This document shows positions 32,645-41,470 of a stretch of DNA of 51,089 nucleotides, piece by piece. The translations under genes and the position numbers were made by a program. The stretch's first letter is position 1, and every line of letters begins with the position of its first letter. Source of the DNA: Acidithiobacillus_B sp049965315. GTDB taxonomy: Bacteria; Pseudomonadota; Gammaproteobacteria; Acidithiobacillales; Acidithiobacillaceae. Location of the stretch: contig NZ_JBMFWL010000010.1 of the NCBI RefSeq assembly GCF_049965315.1, forward strand, positions 1-51,089, written 5' to 3'. The notes under the pieces are model-generated. The model was not told the origin of the DNA. It did not search any database and saw only the letters and a list, made by a program, of their open reading frames with translations.

Positions 32645-34268
32645 GACGTCCAGCCATCTCCACATCCTTCTCGGTGAAACCCGCACTCTCCATGATCTCC
32701 TCTTCAATGGTGACCCGCCCCGGACGATTGAGCCGGCGCCGGTACGGCCCCTTGCTCAGCCACAGCAGGACAAGGACAAGCAAGGCCATCCATCCCCATA
32801 GCCTCAGCATGGATTGCATGCTGAGGGCCGCGCTCTGCAAGAGCAGGTGCTGGAGGGAAAGGGCATGGACCTGTCGCCCGTTCATACCCTCTCCCAGCAA
32901 GCGCCGGTCCAGATTCGCCAGGGGTCCCAGGGGCGACTGCCAGGCCAGATGGGCGCGGAAGTATTCGCCATGACGCATCCACAGGGCGGAAAAAATGCTC
33001 GATAGGTATGCCCCGCCGAGAATGCGCACAAAGTTCTGCAGGGTCGCGGCAGCGGGCAGGCGCTGCGCCGGCAAGCGCGAAAACATAATGAGACTCAAGG
33101 GGACCAGATAAAAACCCAGGGCCGCTCCCTCCAGCAAATGGCAGAACAACAGGCTCTCCAGGCTGCTGTCCATGTTGATCCGCGTCGTAAAGCCATAGGC
33201 CGCGATCAGGAGAAAACACAGGGTGGCCAGCCACAACGGGTTGACGCGATGGGAGAGGGGCCCCATGACGGCAATGAGGGGAACGCCCGCCAGGGCCATG
33301 GGCAAGAGCACCACACCGGCCCAGAAGGCCGAGTAGCCCGCTTGGCCGATGAGCCCCGATACAAAGAGGCTGTTCCCTCCCAGCAAGAGGCCCCAACCAA
33401 AGATCAGGGCCGGGATGGCGAGGACAAAATTGCGCCGCTTGAGCAAGCCAAGGTCCAGGCAAGGATGCGGGTGCTCACGCTCCCAGAGCCAAAAAGCCGC
33501 CAGGAACACCGTTCCCGCCGCCGCGAGCCAGCGAATCGGCACGGAATCCCACCAATTCCAGTCCTCGCCCCGATTGAACACGATCTGAAAGGTACCGCTC
33601 CACAGGCCCAAAAGGAGCCAACCCATCCAGTCGAAGGGTTGGCGCAGCCGCTCGCGGGGATCGTCGCGCAATAGCAAAGCCACTACCGCCAGAGAGAGGA
33701 AACCCACAGGAAAAGTCAGCAGAGGCGCACCGCGCCAGTCCCAGGTATAGGCAATCCAGCCCGCCAACGAAGGTCCCGCCAGGAGGGGAAACACCAAATT
33801 GATGATGGTCAGGTCCGCCACGCTCGTCTGCCAATGGCCCGGCGCATAACGGATGAGCATGCGCCGGGTCAGGGGCGTCAACAAACCCGCGCAAAAGCCC
33901 TGCACCAGCCTGCCGGCCAGAAACAGGCTGAAATGACTGCTCAACAGGTCCGGCAAGGTAGCCAGCATGAGCAGCGCCAGGGAAAAGAGATAGGTCCGCA
34001 CTTCGCCAAAGCGCTGGTATGCCCAGGTCGCCGGCACCACCCCCAAGGCCCAGGCGAGGAGGTAAAAAGTCAGCGACCACACGGCGTGGTCCAGGCTGGT
34101 GCTGTAGGCTCCGGCAATATACGGCAACATGGGGATCGACCAGGCCAGGCTCCATGCCGCGAGAAAAAGCCCGCTGCTCAACCCGCTGATGAGGATCAGC
34201 AAGGGCAGGCCGCGGAACGGCGTTTGCGTAGGGGAAAAGGAAGACGAAACAGGCACGGATGGCACCAT
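32631..34268 (-). CDS. DHA2 (EmrB/QacA type) MFS drug exporter
   Basis: An inner-membrane permease of 545 residues with hydrophobic segments throughout, consistent with the 14 helices of the DHA2 group. It opens near LILISGLSSGLFLAAWSLAW and contains the loop RLVQGFCAGLLTPLTRR, where drug/proton antiporters have motif C-like or gating residues. First gene of the operon permease-channel-adaptor-LysR. Proton-driven export of hydrophobic compounds through the tripartite complex is the likely role. The start has a poor ribosome binding site. Confidence 0.88.
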   Translation of the reverse strand: MVPSVPVSSSFSPTQTPFRGLPLLILISGLSSGLFLAAWSLAWSIPMLPYIAGAYSTSLDHAVWSLTFYLLAWALGVVPATWAYQRFGEVRTYLFSLALLMLATLPDLLSSHFSLFLAGRLVQGFCAGLLTPLTRRMLIRYAPGHWQTSVADLTIINLVFPLLAGPSLAGWIAYTWDWRGAPLLTFPVGFLSLAVVALLLRDDPRERLRQPFDWMGWLLLGLWSGTFQIVFNRGEDWNWWDSVPIRWLAAAGTVFLAAFWLWEREHPHPCLDLGLLKRRNFVLAIPALIFGWGLLLGGNSLFVSGLIGQAGYSAFWAGVVLLPMALAGVPLIAVMGPLSHRVNPLWLATLCFLLIAAYGFTTRINMDSSLESLLFCHLLEGAALGFYLVPLSLIMFSRLPAQRLPAAATLQNFVRILGGAYLSSIFSALWMRHGEYFRAHLAWQSPLGPLANLDRRLLGEGMNGRQVHALSLQHLLLQSAALSMQSMLRLWGWMALLVLVLLWLSKGPYRRRLNRPGRVTIEEEIMESAGFTEKDVEMAGRHGGE

Positions 34269-34341
34269 ATCCAGCGAGATGGACGGAACGGCAGATTAGG
34301 AGAGGCAGGAATGGATGGAAAATGTATTTTTCGTCAGCGAT

Positions 34342-34360
34342 TGATAGCAATCGGCTATCA
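34342..34360. promoter_or_regulatory. Candidate LysR-type binding site upstream of the efflux operon
   Basis: TGATAGC (34342-34348) and GCTATCA (34354-34360) form a perfect 7-bp inverted repeat with a 5-nt centre. It contains the T-N11-A pattern (T34345, A34357) of LysR boxes. It lies 74-92 nt before the permease start, and the operon encodes a LysR regulator. Confidence 0.55.
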
Positions 34361-34479
34361 TCTACTCGTACCCCAGAGCGGATATCCGTTGCAGAAGGAC
34401 CGGCGGGGCAACAACGAAGGAAAGGGATGCCCCCAAAGGCGCCCAGGCCCCCACCGTTCCCCCGCCCATGCACTGAGCG

Positions 34480-34485
34480 TATAAT
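34480..34485 (+). promoter_or_regulatory. -10 element before the small ORF and panD
   Basis: A perfect TATAAT. No good -35 is visible 17 nt upstream (TTCCCC). Transcription would begin about 34492, leaving a very short leader that starts with the ribosome binding site AGGAGG. Confidence 0.5.
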
Positions 34486-34505
34486 GCAATCAGGAGGGAA
34501 TGGTT

Positions 34506-34625
34506 ATGTTCAATATCTGGGGTGATGTCATCGTCATGGTCGGTACGCCGATCCTCATGATCCTGGTGGCCTGGGGGGTGAATCGTTTTGCCGCCCGCCA
34601 GCATCGCGACGAGGGCGGCCAGTGA
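34506..34625 (+). CDS. Predicted 39-residue membrane peptide upstream of panD
   Basis: Too short for usual gene calls but well supported. AGGAGG (34492-34497) lies 8 nt before the ATG. The peptide begins MFNIWGDVIVMVGTPILMI, has one hydrophobic segment (VIVMVGTPILMILVAWGV), and ends in a charged tail. Its stop overlaps the panD GTG start (GTGA), so its translation probably sets panD translation. Function unknown; it may be a structural membrane peptide or a leader. Confidence 0.6.
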   Translation: MFNIWGDVIVMVGTPILMILVAWGVNRFAARQHRDEGGQ

Positions 34626-34999
34626 TCCTCCTCTCTTTGCTTAAGGGCAAGCTGCATCGCGTGCGGGTAACGGCGGTGGAACTGGAGTACGAAGGGTCGT
34701 GCGCTATCGCCAGCGATCTCCTGGCGGCAGCGGGTATCCTGCCCTACGAGCAGATCCACCTCTACGACGTCAACAATGGCGAGCGCTTCAGCACCTATGC
34801 CATTGCCGCACCGGCCGGCTCCGGGGTCATTTCGGTAAATGGCGCCGCCGCCCGCCGGGTGGCCCTGGGCGACATCCTCATCATCGCCGCCTATGCCCAG
34901 GTTTCCGCGGACGAAGCCGCCGACTTCCAGCCCCGCTTGGTCTATGTAGACGGCAGCAACCAGATCCAGCGTATCGGCCACGAGATCCCTCCCTCCTGA
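34622..34999 (+). CDS. panD: Aspartate 1-decarboxylase proenzyme PanD
   Basis: PanD of 125 residues. The self-processing site Gly-Ser lies in ELEYEGSCAIA: cleavage before Ser makes the pyruvoyl cofactor. It decarboxylates aspartate to beta-alanine for pantothenate and coenzyme A synthesis. The start is a GTG overlapping the stop of the 39-residue ORF. The catalytic loop residues Tyr58-type (NNGERFSTYAI) and the ending are typical. panB, panC and panE are not in the window. Confidence 0.95.
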   Translation: MILLSLLKGKLHRVRVTAVELEYEGSCAIASDLLAAAGILPYEQIHLYDVNNGERFSTYAIAAPAGSGVISVNGAAARRVALGDILIIAAYAQVSADEAADFQPRLVYVDGSNQIQRIGHEIPPS

Positions 35000-35253
35000 T
35001 GGGCGTCGTCCCCCATGGCCCTCCATGTCCTTGCGGGAAGCCGGCGCATGGGCGGGTCCGAGGGCGAACGATCATGCGCTGCGTTCCGTCCCTGCGATGC
35101 CCAGGGGGTGACGCCGCGCCCTTTGGGTCGCGAACATATCGCATCCTCCTGGAGATCAGCCTCGCGCTCTCGGTCCGGAAGGCGGCCGGTGCCGCCCGCT
35201 GGCCCTTGCGTTACCCGGCGGCAGGCCTGCGCCCGACGCGGCACGGATAGCCC

Positions 35254-36492
35254 TTGATCCTAGCCGGCATTCCGCCCACGGCACGCCGGCTCATGGCGGC
35301 GCGGGCGGCACGCAGCGTCGGCCAGGGCGCCCTGGTGGTGGATTTCGCCTTGTATCTGCACGCCCTGCACTGGACGGCGCTGGCCATCGGCGCCGTCTAT
35401 TCCGCCAGCCTGCTCCTTGGGGCCCTGGCCACCCTGCTGGTGGGCCCCGCCAGCGATCATCTCGGCGCCAAGGGTTTCCTCCTCGGCTACGAAGGCCTGC
35501 AGCTTGCCTGTGCCGGCATCGCCCTGTCCTCGGCCAATCCGTGGTGGCTGGGAGCCGCGGCCATTGCCGGGGCCTTTGGTCGAGGAGCCAACGGGGGTGC
35601 CGGGCCCTTCGCGCCCGCCGAGCAGTCCTGGCTATCGCGCAGCATGGACGAGGGGCTGTGGGGACGATTGTTCAATCTCAATACCGCCATTGGCCTGTTT
35701 GGGATGGGCCTCGGCGCGGTTCTGGCAGGCCTGCCGGACCTGCTATCCCCCTGGCTGCCGGGAGCCCTGGCCTATCGACCCCTCTTTGCCGTAGTCCTCC
35801 TGGGCTCACTGCTCTGTTTGGGCTTCTTGTGGAGCGCCAAGGAGGGCAAGCCGCCGGCGCAAACGCTGCCGGAGGACGCGGACCAGCGCCCGGACGCGAC
35901 CCCAGCGGCCCCTCCGCCCTGGCGCAACCTGTTCACCCTGGCCGGCATCAACGCCTTGAACGGCCTGGGGGTCGGCATGGTGGGGCCGCTCATGGCCTAC
36001 TGGTTTGCCCTGCGCTTCGGCGTCGGGCCGGCGGCCATCGGCGGAACCATGGCCGTGGGCTTTGCGGCCGCCGGCGTCATGTCGCTGGCAGGCGGCAGGC
36101 TGACCCTGCGCTTCGGCCTGGTGGGCACCGTCCTGCGCCTGCGCCTGCTGGGCCTGGCAATGCTGCTGATCATCCCCTTCGTGCCCTTTTTCTGGCTCGC
36201 CACGGTCCTCTACATCCTCCGCGCCGCCCTCAACCAGGGCAGCATCGGCTCACGCCAAGCCCTCTTTCTCTCCCTGGTGGACAGCCGCCGGCGCGGGCTG
36301 GCCGCCACCTTCAACAGCATCTCCATCCAGATCCCGCGCGCCATCGGACCCGCCGTCGCGGGTGCCTTTTTCCACCTGGAGATGCTCACCACGCCATTTC
36401 TGCTGGCGGCCGCCTTCCAGGGCGCCTACCTCTGGCTCTATGGAAGATTCTTCCGGGGTAAGGGGATAGGTCAGGCACCTAGCGCCGATTAG
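35254..36492 (+). CDS. MFS transporter
   Basis: A 412-residue major facilitator family carrier. It has about twelve hydrophobic segments with a polar central loop (residues about 190-225, rich in Pro, Asp and Ala). The loop after the second segment (LVGPASDHLGAKGF) is the family motif A position. Substrate unknown. The start is TTG at 35254 with a weak ribosome binding site; an ATG at 35293 is an alternative. The preceding 254 nt after panD hold no clear gene. A truncated receptor gene follows. Confidence 0.75.
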   Translation: MILAGIPPTARRLMAARAARSVGQGALVVDFALYLHALHWTALAIGAVYSASLLLGALATLLVGPASDHLGAKGFLLGYEGLQLACAGIALSSANPWWLGAAAIAGAFGRGANGGAGPFAPAEQSWLSRSMDEGLWGRLFNLNTAIGLFGMGLGAVLAGLPDLLSPWLPGALAYRPLFAVVLLGSLLCLGFLWSAKEGKPPAQTLPEDADQRPDATPAAPPPWRNLFTLAGINALNGLGVGMVGPLMAYWFALRFGVGPAAIGGTMAVGFAAAGVMSLAGGRLTLRFGLVGTVLRLRLLGLAMLLIIPFVPFFWLATVLYILRAALNQGSIGSRQALFLSLVDSRRRGLAATFNSISIQIPRAIGPAVAGAFFHLEMLTTPFLLAAAFQGAYLWLYGRFFRGKGIGQAPSAD

Positions 36493-36602
36493 CGCTGCAA
36501 AAACGCAAGCGCTGCCGTGGCACCGCGCCGATCATGCTCTACAGCGTGCCCAGGGGCCATGAAATACATCGGAAACCGTAGGAGCGGCCCAGGCCGCGTT
36601 GT

Positions 36603-38183
36603 GCATGGGCTGTCAACGGCAAGATCCGGATCGGTGGTGATGGCATGCTGTTGGACTACACCCGCAAACAGGGGGCAGGGGCCCGCGACAACGTCTCCGC
36701 CGCCTTGAATGATCTCAACTGGAAGAGCGTACACGCCCTCACCCCGGATCAGTCCATCACCTTGCGGGCCAACTACTTCACCGAATCCTCCATGGTGACC
36801 TACAGCGGCCTTACGGAAGCCGAATACCGCCTGCTCGGGCCACGGTACAATCCCTTCCGCAACGACCGCTTCGATGCCCGCCGCCTGGGCCTTTCGGCCA
36901 CCCACGAGATCGACCTGGGGAAAGGACGGCAAGTCACCACCAATGTCTACTATTCCTATTTTTCCCGCGACTGGTGGCGGCAGGCGAGCAGCAGCTCCGA
37001 CAGCCAATGCGGGCGCGGCTTCCTGGAGCAGCGCCTCGCCGGCCTGCCCGTAAACGTCGATGCCTGCGCCTCCATCCAGGGACGGCTCCGGGATTACGAG
37101 GTCATGGGCGTGGAACCGCGGCTGCGCCTGCCCTATAGTTTTGCGGGCATCAGCGGCGAATGGCAGGGCGGCCTGCGCGCCCACTTCGAGAAACAGGTAC
37201 GCAAGCAGGTCAACGGCAACAGCCCGACGGCGCGCAGCGGAATTCTGGTGGAAGACAACCTGCGCCGGACTCAGGCTTACTCGGGCTTTCTCCTCAACAG
37301 CATCGACCTGGGGCGGTGGACCCTGGTGCCCGCCATCCGCTACGAATACATCGCCTTCGACCGGCGCGACCAACTCACCGGACGCGGGGGCAGCGACTGG
37401 CTGGACCGCTGGTTGCCCGGCCTGGGACTCCTGTACCGGCCGTCATCGACGCTTACCCTCTTTGCCGACGTCCACCGCGGCTTCGCGCCCCCGCGCGTCG
37501 AGGACGTCATCAATGGCATCGGTACCGCGACGGAGGTCGGTCCGGAGGATTCCACCAATTTCGAGCTGGGCTTCCGGGCACGGCCAAGCACCGCCCTGCG
37601 GCTGGAATTCGCCCTCTTTCGCAGCTATTTTCAGCGCATGATCGCGGTGGGATCGGTCGCGGGCGGGAACCTTCCCCTCTCGGAAGGGAGAGCGGCGACC
37701 GCCGGCATGGAATTTTCCGGTTCCTGGAAAAGCGCCCAGGGCCCTTACGGCCGCGCCACCCTGACCTGGATACCCATAGCAGAGCAGCGGGATGTCTTTC
37801 GCCAGGTCCTGGGAGGGACGCCCGTCCCGGGGAGCGCCGCAGGCCGCCGCCTGCCCTACTCACCGGCCATGCAATCCACCGCCGCCATCGGCTATGCGCG
37901 CGGAGGCCTTGACCTGCAACTGGAGGCCGTCTACGTCGGCTCCCAATTCAGTGACTTTGGCGAAACCCGCCGCGCGGCCGCCTTCGGCAACGCGCAGATC
38001 GGTCAAATCCCCTCCTATCTGATCTGGAACGCCAGCCTCAACTACGAAGTCAAGGCGACGCGCAGCACCCTTTTCGTGACCGTAAAAAACCTTGCCGATC
38101 GCACCTTCATCGTGGACCGCACCCGCGGCATCCTCGTCGGTATCCCGCGCCTCATTCAAGCGGGTGTGGTCCAGCGTTTTTAG
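36603..38183 (+). pseudogene. 5'-truncated FecA-like TonB-dependent receptor
   Basis: The frame 36645-38183 (512 codons) encodes only the outer-membrane barrel: LLDYTRKQGAGARDNVS, NYFTESSMVTYSGLTEAEYR, RNPFRND-type (YNPFRNDRFDARR) and the C-terminal strand ending in VVQRF with terminal Phe. The signal peptide, TonB box and plug domain are absent; an in-frame TAG lies at 36579. Without plug and signal it cannot act as a receptor. Bases 36603-36644 in frame read like the missing junction but no more. It resembles FecA-type ferric citrate receptors. Alternative: part of a gene whose 5' end was lost by deletion. Confidence 0.75.
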
Positions 38184-38197
38184 GACCAGGCCGTGCG

Positions 38198-38226
38198 GCA
38201 GGGTCCGTCAGAACGACGGACCCTGC
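38198..38226. terminator. 12-bp perfect hairpin between receptor remnant and ccsA
   Basis: Arms 38198-38209 (GCAGGGTCCGTC) and 38215-38226 (GACGGACCCTGC), loop AGAAC. It lies 4 nt after the ccsA stop and in the convergent gap. There is no T-run on either strand, so it may stabilise 3' ends rather than terminate alone. Confidence 0.55.
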
Positions 38227-38229
38227 GCC

Positions 38230-39402
38230 CTACAATTGACCGTAGGAGTGGAGTCCGGAAAGGAAGAGGTTGACGCCGAGGAAGCAGAAGCTCACCACCC
38301 ACAGGCTCATGGCCGACCACCAAGCCATGGCGGTGCCGCGCCAGCCCTTGACCACCCGCGCATGCAAATAGCCCGCGTAGTTCAACCAGACGATGAGCGC
38401 CCAGGTCTCCTTGGGGTCCCAGGACCAGAATCCGCCCCAGGCCTCGGCCGCCCAGACGGCCCCCAGGATGGTGGAGGCGGTGAAAAACAGGAAACCCAGG
38501 GCGATGGCCTTGTACATGACATCATCCATTACCGCCCCCGTTGGCAGGACGCGGCCCAGCCAGCCGTCGCGGCGGCGCGAGCGCTCGCCCAGGAGATAGG
38601 CGAAGCCCACCAGGCTGGCGATGGTGAAGTTGGCATAGCCGACGAACATCATGGGCACATGGAGTTTCATCCAGAAGCTCTGCAGGGCCGGAATCAAGGG
38701 TTCGATGCGGTCCATGTGCTGGGCAAAGGTGAGCCAGAGCAAAAAGCCCACCCCGGCGGCCACCAGGGGCATGACAAAGGCCCCCAGGGCGCGGGCCTGG
38801 TTGCGTTTTTCGTAATAGAGATAAAAGATCGGCGTGGAGGCGCAAAAGAGGACGAAGACTTCCCAGAGGTTGCTTACCGGGATATGTCCCCAGTCGGGAT
38901 GGCCGATATAGGTCTCGCGCCAGCGCACCCCCAGGGCGATGAAGCCCATGATGGCGCCGGCCCAGGTGAGGCCGGTGGCCCAGCGCCCCAGGCGCTCCGA
39001 CCGGGTGAACAGAAACACGAGGTACGCCGCGGTGGCCGCCAGCAACAGGCCGCTCATCCACAATGCCGCCGCATAACCCTGCAGCACATCACGCAGGAGG
39101 AAATCGTTGGCGGGCGTCTGGCCGATACTGTAAAGCCATACCGCCAGCAATGCGGGCGCGACCACGGCCACCGTGGCGATCTGCATGGGCCGCCAGGCCA
39201 GGCCGGCGGCCATGAGCGCCGCATACCAGCAGGCCAGGACGACAAACTGCCAGTACCCGAAACCGGCGCCATAGAGACCGAGGACGATGCCTGCGGCAGC
39301 CGTCAGGCCCGCTACCCAGGCCCAGTCACCCATACTCAAACGTGCCCACCACCCTTTGGCAGGGGGTAGCGCCGACCATTGCTCAACTCGCAGGTTTGCC
39401 AT
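38230..39402 (-). CDS. ccsA: System II cytochrome c biogenesis protein CcsA (ResC-type)
   Basis: CcsA, 390 residues, an integral membrane protein. The tryptophan-rich WWD motif WGGFWSWDPKETWALIVWLN marks the haem-handling site, and several His residues sit in membrane segments. With ResB it exports haem and ligates it to apocytochromes c in the periplasm. The ATG at 39402 lies inside the resB 3' end, overlapping by 20 nt, so the two are coupled. Confidence 0.93.
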   Translation of the reverse strand: MANLRVEQWSALPPAKGWWARLSMGDWAWVAGLTAAAGIVLGLYGAGFGYWQFVVLACWYAALMAAGLAWRPMQIATVAVVAPALLAVWLYSIGQTPANDFLLRDVLQGYAAALWMSGLLLAATAAYLVFLFTRSERLGRWATGLTWAGAIMGFIALGVRWRETYIGHPDWGHIPVSNLWEVFVLFCASTPIFYLYYEKRNQARALGAFVMPLVAAGVGFLLWLTFAQHMDRIEPLIPALQSFWMKLHVPMMFVGYANFTIASLVGFAYLLGERSRRRDGWLGRVLPTGAVMDDVMYKAIALGFLFFTASTILGAVWAAEAWGGFWSWDPKETWALIVWLNYAGYLHARVVKGWRGTAMAWWSAMSLWVVSFCFLGVNLFLSGLHSYGQL

Positions 39403-41242
39403 TGTCTTTCTCCTTGTACGCGATTTCGCTGCCTTCGAGGGCCTGCTCCAGGCCCGCCGCCAGTGTGGAAAATTCCTTTTCAAAATCCAGCCGATTGCGA
39501 TTGGCAGATCCTCCCGCCAAGAGCTCGGCACCTTCATCATGGGCGCGCAACCGCATCCAGATGCGCTTTTGCGGTAAATAAAAGAGGATGAAAATCCCCA
39601 GCACCAGGGCCACACAACCCCAGTAGATCACCGTGGTCCCCGGCCACTTGGTCACCTGCAGGCCCGCCGCCCAGCGGTGATCGAAGCTGCTCAGGGAGAG
39701 CACGAAGGGCATGGGATAATCCCGCAACTGCAAGAGGGCATCCATGCTCGCCTGGAGAAAAATGCCCTGGGCGCCCGGGCTCATCTCCGGGGCATCCCGG
39801 GCCACCACCTGCCGGAAGGTATCCACGAAGATGGCTTCCGAGGCATTGCTCCCCGCCCGCGCCGCGGTCTGCAAGGCCGCCAGATAATCCATGAAAAGCC
39901 CGATGCCGCCATGGGGCCCGGTGGGGATGTAGACATACTGATAGGGATTGGCGAAGGCGGTGCGGAAGCCCTGCACGAAAAAGCCCTGCCCCTCTCTGGT
40001 GATGGGCGTCATATAGGTCTTGAACTCGGCGCCGGCCCCGCTTTTGTCATGCACGATATACGTAAAGCTCGGCCCCAGGTTGACGGTGGGGTGATCGGGC
40101 GTCGCCTTCTCGCCCACGGCGGATTTGGGCACGATGTTGTAGAGATCGAAGTTCTTCAGGTCCACGGAATAGCCGGAATTGCCCGCTTGCAGGGTCTGCC
40201 CCACCCGCCCCTCCAGGGTGCGCGGCGACGTGCCCGGGGCGCCGAGAAGATAGCTGTTCATCCGCAGCAGCGAACCGCCATCGCTGAAACTCGACTGATA
40301 AATCTCCACGCCGTCGTAGCTCATGGGATGATTCACCCGCACCAGCCCGGCCTTGAGCACCTTGCCCTGAGCGTTGTAGAGAACGATGCGGGAGATGAAG
40401 TCCTTGGGCATCCCCGTGGAGTAGTAGGAGATCTGGAAAGACTGCAGATGAATGCGAAAGGGCAAGGGCTGGACGAGATAACCGTCGCCGGCCAGTTCAA
40501 AAACGGCGTTGGCCGTTTCTCCCTCGGGAAGGGTGATGGTGCCGCGGTACGCTGGGTTATGCACCGACATCCAGGATTTTTGCGGGATCTGCGACAGCGG
40601 CAGGTCAAAGTTCTTTTCCGGCTGCAGGGTGCCCCGCCATTCCGCCCATTTCACCGGCACGTCGGCGTTGTAGAGCGCCCCGCCGCAGATCACGACAATG
40701 GCGATGTGGGTGAGGAAGTAGCCCGCCCGCTGATAGCGCCCCTTGCGCGCCGCCACCGCCAAGGAGCCGTCGCCGGCCTGCTCCACCCGCGGCCGGTAGC
40801 CCGCCGCGCGCAACACCTGCGCCGCCCGCTCTCCGGCCGCCGCCGGCGCCAGAGGGCTCTGCATCCGCACCCACTCGTCCTGTTCCAGCAAGACCTGCTC
40901 CGCCTGACGGGTGGGAAAGTCGCGCATCTCCCGCAGCATGCGCGGCGTATTGCGGGTCACGCAGGTGGCGGTGGACAGCACCAGGAAGGCGACGATGCCG
41001 GTGTACCACAGGGTACGATAGACATTGTAGAGCCCCAGTTCGCGGAAGACCTGGAACCAGAACGGGCCAAACTGCAAGGCATAGTTCGGATAGGGCTGCT
41101 GCTGGGTGAGGACGGTGCCAATAATGGAGGCGATGGCCAGGAGAACCAGCAGGCTCACCGCCAGGCGCATGGAGCCCAGAAACTGGACGAGCAAGCGCCA
41201 GCGTGCGGGGGGTGGGGATGCGATCGCGCTACGCTCGGTCAA
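39383..41242 (-). CDS. resB: System II cytochrome c biogenesis protein ResB (CcsB)
   Basis: ResB/Ccs1 of 619 residues. Membrane segments lie near the N-terminus (LAVSLLVLLAIASIIGTVL) and at about residues 165-190, with a large periplasmic domain (about 195-530) and a last segment (TTVIYWGCVALVLGIFILF). It works with CcsA. Substrates in the window include the di-haem peroxidase at 43645. It is divergent from engB across 228 nt. Confidence 0.92.
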   Translation of the reverse strand: MTERSAIASPPPARWRLLVQFLGSMRLAVSLLVLLAIASIIGTVLTQQQPYPNYALQFGPFWFQVFRELGLYNVYRTLWYTGIVAFLVLSTATCVTRNTPRMLREMRDFPTRQAEQVLLEQDEWVRMQSPLAPAAAGERAAQVLRAAGYRPRVEQAGDGSLAVAARKGRYQRAGYFLTHIAIVVICGGALYNADVPVKWAEWRGTLQPEKNFDLPLSQIPQKSWMSVHNPAYRGTITLPEGETANAVFELAGDGYLVQPLPFRIHLQSFQISYYSTGMPKDFISRIVLYNAQGKVLKAGLVRVNHPMSYDGVEIYQSSFSDGGSLLRMNSYLLGAPGTSPRTLEGRVGQTLQAGNSGYSVDLKNFDLYNIVPKSAVGEKATPDHPTVNLGPSFTYIVHDKSGAGAEFKTYMTPITREGQGFFVQGFRTAFANPYQYVYIPTGPHGGIGLFMDYLAALQTAARAGSNASEAIFVDTFRQVVARDAPEMSPGAQGIFLQASMDALLQLRDYPMPFVLSLSSFDHRWAAGLQVTKWPGTTVIYWGCVALVLGIFILFYLPQKRIWMRLRAHDEGAELLAGGSANRNRLDFEKEFSTLAAGLEQALEGSEIAYKEKDNGKPAS

Positions 41243-41470
41243 GCGGATTACCTCATCAATAGGGGCGCTATACGCCTGGGAGACACTTCAAAAACCGCAG
41301 GTCCGCCGCCCTGGCGGCCAAACCTTCCCCGCGCCGCCTTGGGAAGGCCGTGATCTGGACCATGTCCAAAAAGAAAGTTATTAAACAATCTTCTCTTTGC
41401 CCCTGTCAAATCAGAAAAATAGAGCGGCGGGCCGTTGCCAGATCACAAGGGCAACGACTATGCTCTAAGC
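41243..41470. other. Divergent intergenic region between resB and engB
   Basis: 228 nt with no convincing gene. CCTTCCC (41323-41329) and GGGAAGG (41341-41347) form an inverted repeat. Many relatives have a cytochrome c gene between engB and resB; none is present here. Confidence 0.4.

Noticed and set aside
34341..34354. FNR-like half-site TTGAT-AGCA-ATCGG upstream of the efflux operon
   Set aside because: Only three of five bases of the second half-site fit, and the better palindrome TGATAGC-N5-GCTATCA explains the sequence.
36489..37373. 294-codon minus-strand frame over the receptor remnant
   Set aside because: It has no family features, while the plus strand encodes a recognisable barrel.
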